NCBI RefSeq assembly: GCF_002775205.1
Contig: NC_036447.1
Location: 11,288,501 to 11,352,500, forward strand
Length of the DNA: 64,000 nt
Source: Xiphophorus maculatus
Lineage: Eukaryota; Chordata; Actinopteri; Cyprinodontiformes; Poeciliidae
Direction: 5' to 3'
Shown one piece after another: positions 30,906 to 39,229 of this stretch (the stretch's first letter is position 1; every line of letters starts with the position of its first letter). The notes beneath the pieces are model-generated. The model had not been told where the DNA came from, ran no database searches, and saw only the letters and a list, made by a program, of their open reading frames with translations. A program made the position numbers and the translations under genes.

Positions 30906-33608
30906 TCACGCATCGCCTTGTTTACCTTTGCAAAATCCTGAGGAGCAGAAAATCCTTTATTAATTTCATTTAATTAGAAAAAATCAAGTTTGTTTCTCAG
31001 AAGATACACAACAAAACAACATATACAGTGGTCACCCGCACAGCTTTCACATATTTTTGTGTAAAACATAACTCCAAATTCTTCACTGAAAAGTCGCTTA
31101 TTTGCATATTTTTTTTCTAGACCATATCTAAATCATCTTAGGCGCTGTGCTGCTTGACATGCTGTTGGCTGGCATTAGGAAAGCAGCCAATGCAGTAGCA
31201 CTATTTTCTTTCCTTTGCACTGATTGGTTGAAACCCACGAGAAATTATAAGGAAAAACATGAATGTTAGCTTCTGTGTGAGACCATTTCCACTGTGGATA
31301 TTGAAACATTTTAAGGTTTATTTGCTGTTTGATTAAAATAGGTAGTTAAAAGCATTTTTAGAGGAGGTTTCAAATGTAGCATCTATTTGCGAACACAAAG
31401 ACCATCAGATTCACTGACTGGATTTGATCTCAACTTTTCTCTTTGGATATTTGTCCCACTCAACTTTTGATTTCAGCTATGGATGAAGTATAAATGTACC
31501 TTGTATCATGCCTTACAAAAGTATTCATACTTGGTAAGCTTCCATATCCTGTGGCATTAGACCAATTAAAGGGAGTATATCGTTATGAAATAAACAAAAA
31601 CATGACACATTGCTTTACAAAACCAACTAGATTGCTTATACAATCTAGTTGAGCTACACAAGGAGTTACACAAGCAGCATAATGCAGCCCCCACCAAGCT
31701 CAACAGGGTCTTCTTTCCCCGCTGATTCTGCCAAGCTCGTTCCCTTGGCTGTGGTTTCGCTGGATGGGAGTTAGGGACAGTGGGAATCTCATTCATCCAT
31801 TTATGTGCGTCACTAATTAGATGACGAGGCATTTAGTTACTCCCGCCATATACCCGCGCTTCATTGAGTCTTTTCTTCATTGAAGAAAGTGGTAAAGGAA
31901 TTAATAACATTTTGTGTAACTTCTCTTCTATCTATACAGTTATGCACTACTTTGAATTTATCCATTATATAAACAAAGACATTAAAGCTTGAGGTTGTAT
32001 CAGGACAAATTATAGTTCAAGGGATTTGGATACTTTTTCACATAAGGGCAAAATAGAGACAATATAATTACATTAATTTATACAAAGTGAAACTGTAGGA
32101 GTAGGGTTTACATCAAAGGACATAATATTAAAACAGTACTAACATACAATCCAAGGAGTTAGACTTTTGAAGAAACAACATAAACATTTATGATTAAATT
32201 AGTTTTCGCACCTATGCTGGGATTCTGGATTCCAACTAATTCCAAGTTCAGACACTCGGCCTGCTTCTTAAACTCTTCCACCTCATGATCCTTCACTGCA
32301 ATTCTCCTACCTGAGACAGAGAAAACAGTATAATACAGTTTTTTAAGAACTTAAATGAGACATATTGATGTTAAAACAAGGGTGATTCTGCGTTTAATTA
32401 TTTATTGACTTCAGAGTTTGTCTGCTCTGAGAAAAGTTCTTTTCTTTGGCTAAATGTTCTGTTAATACACATGTCAAAGAATAAAGGAACTTGAAAATCC
32501 TGTTTTAGTTTTAAGCAAGTGTAAAAAGTATTTAAAAAAAATGTTGTTCCATGAGAAAAATTCTTGAGAATGCTAATCTGCTGAATGAATGCGTCAGAAG
32601 ATGTTGAACAGAACAGAAAAGAGAGAAAAGAGTTAAATGGAGCTGGAGAGAGAGAAAAAGAAAACTGAAGACATCTACAAAAAAGAGAGAGCTGAAGAGA
32701 AAGAGAGCAAAAGAAAGCTAAAGACAGAAAGAGCAGAAAAGAGTGGAAAAAAAGACTGTCTGCTGCTGTTTGATGTTATTCAATTTATCTAGTCACAAGT
32801 GAAAAGTTTTTGCTTCTCATGTAACAGTTCACTCTATGAAAAACAGATTTTTCTAAGCTTATTTGATCTGACTCGGTGCTTTTATTCTCACTTAGAAGCT
32901 CCAGACTCCTGTACGAGTTTCTTCCAGTGTAATGGACATCTAGAAGCATGCAATCTGGGCAGGAAGTCGACAGTAGTGAGGCACGGTAGGCAAAAGGTTG
33001 CTCTGAGAACACAAACATGCACAGCATAATTAAAAAGTGTTTTTCCACCACTGAACACAAGGTTCTAGCATGTAGGGTTTGCGTAATGGTCAGTAACAGT
33101 TGCCACCCACCTGCAAACAACGTGTTGTTTATCACAGATATGTTGCCATGAATTCTATGGCAAATGCCGGACCTTTAACAGGGGAAAAATGTTGTTAGAA
33201 ATAAATTGTTTTAAAATTGTTAATGAACTAAAATACTATAATTTGAGGTTTGAAATTACAATTTTGGGTGCTGCACGGTGATGATTTCATCATTCTGAGT
33301 AATAGCCTTGACATCCACCCAGTTGGATAATGGCGAAATTAATTGCACGGCTGAGGCCCACACTACAAAGTTCCATCTTCCAAGCATCTGGAAGACAAAT
33401 AAAAACCCACAAAGTTTGTGGGTATTTCGATAAATACAATCAATCAACATCACTGCGACAGAATCTGTTAAGAGGTAGATGATGATCTTACCTTATCTCG
33501 CTCATCGACTTGAAAAGGTTGGGTCATATTTTCACAGCTGGTCACAGGAGCTGTCTGTCCGAGAGACAGAAGACTGAACACAACCACGGCTACCTGAAGA
33601 GACTCCAT
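30906..33608 (-). CDS. Secreted lipocalin C (alpha-1-acid-glycoprotein / PSTBP-like)
   Basis: Coding exons: 33492-33608, 33260-33387, 33111-33172, 32892-33002, 32212-32310, 30906-30937; 549 nt, 182 aa. A signal peptide (VVVFSLLSLGQTAP, cleavage near residue 20) is followed by C25. The lipocalin GxW motif is MLGRW (residues 40-44). The SGIC and CPDCM cysteines and N-glycosylation sites NMT, NIS and NNT follow. Exon order, exon lengths and intron phases match copies B and A. By family, it would be a plasma protein binding small hydrophobic ligands. The odd part is exon 6: after the conserved Phe-Cys (174-175) it runs only seven residues to TGA, whereas the paralogues have 40-60. An adjacent upstream ATG gives one extra Met. 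The gene may be functional with a short tail or in early decay. Its last intron contains a 28S rRNA fragment. Confidence 0.82.
31625..31650. repeat. Perfect hairpin, 10-bp arms, 6-nt loop
   Basis: AACTAGATTG (31625-31634), loop CTTATA, then CAATCTAGTT (31641-31650). It sits beside the 28S-derived fragment. Confidence 0.85.
31695..31879 (-). pseudogene. 28S rRNA gene fragment with internal 20-bp deletion
   Basis: Read on the minus strand, the segment matches the most conserved part of eukaryotic 28S rRNA: ATGAAGCGCGGGTA, GCGGGAGTAACT, AAATGCCTCGTCATCTAATT, GAGATTCCCACTGTCCCTA, CCAGCGAAACCACAGCCAAG, AATCAGCGGGGAAAGAAGAC and CCTGTTGAGCTTG, in order, with a few substitutions. Between GTAACT and AAATGCC (junction 31834/31835) the normal gene carries about 20 more bases that contain the CTTAAGGTAGCC core; these are missing. 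The fragment ends abruptly after GAGCTTG. It is not a functional rRNA gene. The 88-codon frame through it is not a protein gene. Confidence 0.9.
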
Positions 33609-33648
33609 CATGGCCGACTCGCTGTATGTGTCTGTCCTGGCACAAGGT

Positions 33649-33661
33649 GCTTTAAATTAAC
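33649..33661 (-). promoter_or_regulatory. Possible HNF1/TATA-like element upstream of lipocalin C
   Basis: On the minus strand, about 45 bp before the start codon, stands TTGTTAATTTAAAG. It combines a GTTAAT half-site of the liver factor HNF1 with a TTTAAA that could serve as a TATA-like element. Lipocalin B has TTGTTACCCAAAAG at the matching place, so the half-site is not conserved there. Confidence 0.25.
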
Positions 33662-34020
33662 AAGGTTCCGGCCCTGTGGACTGATAGGGGCCCCATTATT
33701 TATTTTAGTGTCGCAATAGATTAAAAAACAAGCGTCATTTTCAGTCAGATGGTCCTAGTTTTTGTGGGGCCTAGAAAAGGGGAAAAAAGTCTATTTTGAA
33801 ATGTTGCAAAAGATTAATCAGGTTAATGGCTTGGATCAAAGTATTTGAAGAAAAACAGGATTTTTTTTCCAGCAATGACACTTAAACTAACTTGTTTTTT
33901 AGTTTTAAAGAGTTTCAAAACAAATTTTTTTGCACGTATTTGAGATATTTCTGGTTAAAGAGTTAAGGTTGCTTTTTCTCTTCCATAGAAAATCCTCCTG
34001 TTATCCGTCCGTCTGTCCGT

Positions 34021-34063
34021 CCGTCCATCCATCCATCCATCCATCCATCCATCCATCCATCCA
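34021..34063. repeat. (CCGT)n(CCAT)n microsatellite
   Basis: A simple tetranucleotide tract about 330 bp from a second, short (CCAT)n that forms the tail of the neighbouring SINE. Confidence 0.9.
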
Positions 34064-34389
34064 GTGTTGTAGTAGTTGTAGTGAAATGTTGTAGTCCTGA
34101 TAATCACATATTTTAAAACGTTCTTGTTTGTGTTTCAATTAGTTTTTTCATTCAGTCTTGTCCAAACATCTACATCTTTTTCTTTTTTTTTACAGCAATT
34201 TAATATGAAAGACTGTCTGTATTCAATAGTAGCCAAGTTTTTCACTTTGAAAACTTAGAAAATTCAGACTTTCTTCATACGTTTACAGCACAAACTACAA
34301 TATTGTGATTACCGCTATAGTCTTGAATGGAACTGAGGTTTGAGTTTTTGACACATTTGTTTCGGTGACAAGATTTACTTTTAAATAAT

Positions 34390-34765
34390 CCATCCATCCA
34401 TCCATTTTCTGTTCACCCTTGTCCCTAATGGGGTCGGAAGGGTTGCAGGTGCCCATCTCCAACTACATTCCGGGCGAGAGGTGGGGTACACCCTGGACAG
34501 GTCGCCAGTCTGTCGCAGGGCAACACAAAGACATACAGGACAAACAACTATGCACACACACACACCTAGGGAGAATTTAGATAGAACAATTAACCTAACA
34601 GTCATGTTTTTGGACTGTGGGAGGAAGCCGGAGTATCCGGAGAGAACCCACACATGCACAGGGAGAACATGCAAACTCCATGCAGAAAGACCCTGGGCTG
34701 GGAATCGAACCCAGGACCTTCTTGCTGCAAGGCAACAGTGCTACCAACTGCACCACTGTGCAGCC
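34390..34765 (-). mobile_element. tRNA-derived SINE with 14-bp target-site duplication
   Basis: On the minus strand the element begins GGCTGCACAGTGGTGCAGTT, includes an A-box-like TGGTGCAGTTGGTAGCA and a B-box GGTTCGATTCC, continues through the typical fish SINE body (CTCCATGCAGTTTGC..., GTTCTCCCTGTGC..., CCACAGTCCAAAAACATG), and ends in (ATGG)n. It is flanked by TACTTTTAAATAAT at 34376-34389 and again at 34766-34779. Internal pol III promoter boxes plus a perfect target duplication show a complete, fairly young LINE-mobilised insertion between lipocalins C and B. Confidence 0.9.
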
Positions 34766-34894
34766 TACTTTTAAATAATGAAAAGTTTAATTTAGAGGGT
34801 TGTCCCTTACCAGCAAAGTTCATAAATCAAGCAGAGGATGGGAATGAACTACAATAAACTGACTCTAAAACTGAAACTCATGAAGTGGAAAATT

Positions 34895-34941
34895 CACTTT
34901 TAACATTGATCTCTCTGAATGAGAGATCAATGTTAAAAGTG
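34895..34941. repeat. Perfect hairpin, 21-bp arms, 5-nt loop
   Basis: Arms 34895-34915 and 34921-34941 are exact reverse complements with loop TGAAT. It is the longest of the dispersed hairpins. It lies about 115 bp from the SINE but outside its target duplication. Confidence 0.92.
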
Positions 34942-35129
34942 TACTATGTGAAGTCCTGCATGTCAGAAGATTGATTAATTATATGACCATCTTTCTTGCA
35001 AACTTGTTGTCACATGTTGATTCCGGAAATGCTTACCATATTTGGAATTATTTTCCTGATACGGATATCTTCCAGTGTGTTCTGATCTAGTACAGTCAAA
35101 CATATTGCTTCTGGTGTATAAAAGTGTCA

Positions 35130-35530
35130 TGAAGTGTGGTGTGGAGATGGTGAGGCAGAACGCTGTAGACCCAAGATGTAATAAATTAATTATTTTAATG
35201 ATGAATGTCCAGCATAACACTGTCCAACATAGTCCAAAAACACCGGGCAGCACGGCCGAGCGGAAGTCAGGGCTCGACGCCGGTAGCAACCAGTTACATG
35301 AACCAGTTACTAGACGACGAACTGGGCACACAGACGACAGAGGCAAAACGAAATGACAGCTTAGACAAGGACCCGACAAAGACACAGACACACAGGTGAC
35401 ACTAAATACACAGGAGGTAATCAGGGAACGAGACACACCTGGGGACTAATCAAAGGGAGACAGGACAACACGGAGACACAGATACACAGGAAACTCAAAA
35501 TAAACACACAGAAAAACACAGATCCTGACA
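35130..35530. repeat. Unclassified interspersed fish repeat
   Basis: GC-richer than its surroundings, rich in CACAGAC/ACACAGG-type stretches, and ending GATCCTGACAGTACCCCTTC. I recognise this style as a common dispersed fish sequence but cannot assign the element or its orientation. No coding potential was recognised. Confidence 0.4.
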
Positions 35531-35698
35531 GTACCCCTTCTTAAGGGCGGCTACCAGACCCCCAAAACAACTGTCCAGGAAAAAAAAAAAAACTCAAGGG
35601 TGGGCGGAGGGTCAGAGTCCAAAACAACATAAAACTACCCAACAGAGTGGGTGGAGGCACAGGAAGGGTCAAGAGTGAATCTGACACCCCACCCACGT

Positions 35699-38256
35699 CA
35701 AAAAATTCAGCAAATAGTCTGAGTGGTTAGTGCTCCGTTAGTGCAGGTTTGTGCCGTTAAAATTTTCGTTTGTGCAGCTTTGGTTTCTGAAATATTAAAA
35801 ATGATTTTTTAGGTCATCCAGAGTTCACCATCCCCCCATGTTGCTCCAAAACCAACCAAACTGGGCTACTTCGTTAGTGATCCGTTTGTGCAGGTTTGTG
35901 CCGTTAAAACAGTCGTTTGTGCAGCTTTCGTTTCTGAAATATTAAAAGTTATAATTTTGGTCGATGACGTCACCATTCCCCTATCCAAAACAAAACAAAC
36001 TGGGCTACTGCTCATTATGAGATATTACATAATTTTCTTTTATACGCCAACTGACTTCACCTAAATTGATGACTGTGGCCTGCTCTGGACATAACCACAC
36101 AGCAAGCAGTTATTAATTTCGTATGTTATTGTGCAAGTTAAATTCTGCAGATTTTCAGCTGTTATACAATGTGTACCTTCTTTTGTTTTGAACTTCAATA
36201 AAGATTTAGAACAAGAAGAAATTTGTCTCATTTCAAGAAATGTTTTTAGATAGTAATGTTTTCTCACCAATATAACTTTCTCCACAATAATTGAATCCTG
36301 TCAAGACATAATTTCAAATCTTTTCTCTCCTGCTTGGCCTTTTGTAAGGTTGCCAGGTTTGGAAGGTGACTTGGCTCGGGATCTCCAATATCCATCAACT
36401 CTGATGCCTTTGCTGACCTCCATACAGCTGGTTCCATCCTACCCTCACACAACTCTTTTGAAATCTGTGCACGAAGGGTTCCTGACATGATTCTTTTGGA
36501 CTGGCCAGTGTGCAGGGAGATGTCGGCGCCTTCGATAGAACACTGGAGCACCATTGGGCTGTTGACCGTCGGCTCTCTGTCACATGTCATTTTAACATGG
36601 CCTTGACACTCTTTACAGAAGTAGTTGATATCAATGTACTTACTAGTGACAGTTGGATAAACATTTGTTCTTTGCAATACAAATGTACATGTGCTTTTCA
36701 ACTTTTTCCAAACCAAATCATTAATTATGTGACTCCAAGTGCCAGATTTTAAAATTGGGTAGTCCCTTTTGCCAGATGATGAAAACTTGTCATTGTATTC
36801 AACTCTTTCTGGTATAAATTTAATCCATTCTTCAAATGGAACTTCAAGCTGAAAATCTGTAAATTGTCCAGAAGAAGTTGTGCCTGAGTGAAACTCTGTG
36901 TCCACAGGGCTTTCAGGATCACTTTCTTGATCATTTATTTCCAAGCATGACCAGATGTTTTGTCTGTTTAGCTTTACAAATGTGTACAGGGCTTTTGCAG
37001 ACATTTTATTTCCCAACTGCTGACTTAGCTCTGTCCAGACAGCGGCAGCTGGAGTGGCTATATTGCCGTTTATAGGATAGCCTCTTTTGACTTGCAGAGA
37101 ACTGCGAAAAGAGACTCTCTGTCCACTGCTGGCTGTCGAGGCATCTAGTTAAAAAATAAAAAGGCTTTGATTAGCATTGCTCAAAATAATAATTCTGGTC
37201 TACATAATTTCGAAGAAGCCACAAAACATTGACATTCTAGCAGAGGCTGCACAATTACAATAGTCTTGAACTAAAAAAAAGTTAAGTTGGCTTTCCCAGT
37301 TTCTCATTTAAATTATTTAAGCAATTTTTTATATACTGTTTTTATATATTTTTTTATATAAAATATATTTACTAAATATTAAGTACATTACTTGGATGAA
37401 CTTTGTTGAACCAATGACGCTGCCGTGCACTTCCGGTTTTACTCTGCAAAAACTTTGTTTGCTCAAGCAACTAGAATGTTAGCTATGGATTTGTTGTTGT
37501 TGTCGTTTTTTACCCTTTTGCTGCATAATCAGCAGAAAGTAAGTCAACAATGTGAATATAATTGTTGAAACCACCTCCCAAACCAAAGCAGAGTTGAACA
37601 GTCATACAAATACACACATTACGTTACGGTCACGGCCGCATGTCCTGTATTGACAGGATTCAATTATTGTGGAGAAAGTTATATTGGTGAGAAAACATTA
37701 CTATCTAAAAACATTTCTTGAAATGAGACAAATTTCTTCTTGTTCTAAATCTTTATTGAAGTTCAAAACAAAAGAAGGTACACATTGTACAACAGCTGAA
37801 AATCTGCAGAATTTAACTTGCACAGTAACATACAAAATTAATAACTGCTTGCTGTGTGGTTATGTCCAGAGCAGGCCACAGTCATCAATTTAGGGGAAGT
37901 CAGTTGGCGTATGAAAGAAAATTATGTAATATCTCATAATGAGCAGTAGCCCAGTTTGTTTTGTTTTGGATGGGGGGATGGTGATGTCATCGGCCAAAAT
38001 TATAACTTTTAATATTTCAGAAACGAAAGCTGCACAAACGACTGTTTTAACGGCACAAACCTGCACTAACGGAGCATTAACGAAGTAGCCCAGTTTGGTT
38101 TGTTTTGGAGCAACATGGGGGGATGGTGAACTCTGGATGACCTAAAAAAATCATTTTTAATATTTCAGAAACCAAAGCTGCACAAACGAAAATTTTAACG
38201 GCACTAACCTCCACTAACGGAGCACTAACCACTCAGACTATTTGCTGAATTTTTTT
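35699..38256. mobile_element. DNA transposon with ~606-bp terminal inverted repeats
   Basis: The left arm 35699-36304 and right arm 37650-38256 are near-identical in inverted orientation: both outer ends read CAAAAAA-TTCAGCAAATAG and both inner ends TTGACAGGATTCAATT. Translated across the arms, the two copies differ at only a few of 74 residues, so the insertion is fairly young. Each arm carries an internal duplication (TTAGTG(C/A)TCCGTT...GAAATATTAAAA, 35727-35800 and 35874-35948 on the left). The 1.35-kb centre holds one ORF (separate entry). I could not see a target-site duplication, so the superfamily is open; long inverted ends recall MULE, foldback or Kolobok-like elements. Confidence 0.88.
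36264..37144 (-). CDS. Transposon-encoded ORF, unrecognised, probably partial
   Basis: The frame is open from 37144 to a stop at 36264 (about 292 codons). The 5' limit coincides with a splice-acceptor-like TTTTTAACTAG, so this looks like an internal exon and not a complete gene. The only in-frame ATG near the start is at about 37004. Visible features: a KECQGHVKMTC segment with three closely spaced cysteines that could bind a metal, a QSKRIMSGTLRAQISKELCE helix-like stretch, and an acidic middle. No DDE/D catalytic triad was identified. The last codons run into the left inverted repeat, suggesting that the 3' part of a longer transposase gene was deleted. I do not recognise the family. Confidence 0.55.
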
Positions 38257-38399
38257 GCTCTGAATGAACTGGTCATATAGTTCAAAGACTATCTCCAAAA
38301 TAACTCAGTTGCTCTTGAACTGATTGAACAGGTAAGTAAAATCCTCCTCTGAATTGGACTCAAAAATGTTTGCCGGTAGAGACGAAGTAGCGAGGGTGG

Positions 38400-38815
38400 T
38401 GGCTGTCGGGGTGTGAATCTGGTCATAGACATAAATCCTGTTATGAACATGAAGGAGTCTTTATGAATGTTTGTTGTCATGAAGTGATTATTGTCATTAT
38501 TCATTAAATAATGACACTTTTACTGCAAAGTTTCTTTAAACGTTGCTTTAAAAGTGCCAACTTTGCATTGTTTAGTAAATAATTACACTTTAATGCAAAG
38601 TTGGCACGTTTAATGAATGTTTAATGCAACCTTTAAAGGAATTTTGCATTAAAATGTCATTATTTACAGAATGACACTTCATGACAACAGTCATAAACAT
38701 TCATGAACACTCCTTCATATTTATGACAGATGTTCTGCCATGTTTATTATAGTGTCATGTCAGCCTTATGCACGCCTCTTCAAATAAAGTGTTACCGTAA
38801 TGAGTCTAACCCATA
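38400..38815. mobile_element. Fold-back MITE
   Basis: Two imperfect inverted arms (about 38425-38515 and 38655-38740) share ATGAAGGAGT, TTTATGAATGTTT/TTCATGAATGTTT and GTTGTCATGAAGTG. A second nested pair, GCCAACTTTGCATT and AATGCAAAGTTGGC, lies inside. The stretch ends TTCAAATAAAGTGTTACC, a phrase common in dispersed fish repeats. There is no ORF. Confidence 0.6.
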
Positions 38816-39197
38816 ATAAAGAAATAAATCTATTAAAATGTTGGAAATAACAGTATATATTCTTTACCTGAATGGTTTTCTCCTTAGCTTTGTAATGGGG
38901 GACATGCTGCTCCACTTCCATCCACCTCAAAAACCTCCAAAGCATTTTTCCTAAAATAAGTTCTCAGTTGTTTTAGGTAGAAAACCTAACACTGAAGTTA
39001 GCATCTGATTCAAAGGGTTCCGGTACAAATCATGTACTGACTTCAACTTTTAAGGACAACATGAAGGTGGGGATTAAACATTTCTCTGCATCCAACTCGT
39101 CCTCTGTGAAGTAGCTGGTGAACATTTCAACCAGAATAAAAAGCTAAATATGACCCCACAGACAAAAACAGTCACACTTAATTTTTGTTCTCCATTT

Positions 39198-39203
39198 TTT
39201 ATT
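39198..39203 (-). other. Poly(A) signal for lipocalin B
   Basis: A minus-strand AATAAA, 27 bp after the lipocalin B stop codon, which predicts a very short 3' UTR. Confidence 0.5.
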
Positions 39204-39229
39204 ATGGTGAAATATCATTTCCATACATG

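Larger units (their letters stand above)
31511..32047. mobile_element. Possible Tc1-like MITE around a 28S fragment
   Basis: The left edge CCTTACAAAAGTATTCATAC and the right edge (opposite strand CCTTATGTGAAAAAGTATCC) both resemble the outer ends of fish Tc1-like elements and face each other about 540 bp apart. The 28S fragment lies between them. The boundaries are approximate and no transposase is present. Confidence 0.35.

Noticed and set aside
30860-30937. A second frame through the last exon of lipocalin C that runs 24 codons to TAA
   Set aside because: It does not connect in phase with exon 5 and does not resemble the tails of copies A or B.
31566-31832. An 88-codon minus-strand frame with a familiar-looking peptide (WQNQRGKKTLLSL)
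   Set aside because: It is the translation of a 28S rRNA fragment, a well-known database artefact, not a protein gene.
34700-34765. tRNA-like sequence with A and B boxes
   Set aside because: It is the head of a SINE with its own target duplication; it lacks a full cloverleaf and is not a tRNA gene.
36061-36285. A 74-codon frame duplicated at 37669-37893
   Set aside because: The two copies are the two arms of the transposon's inverted repeat; the frame is incidental.
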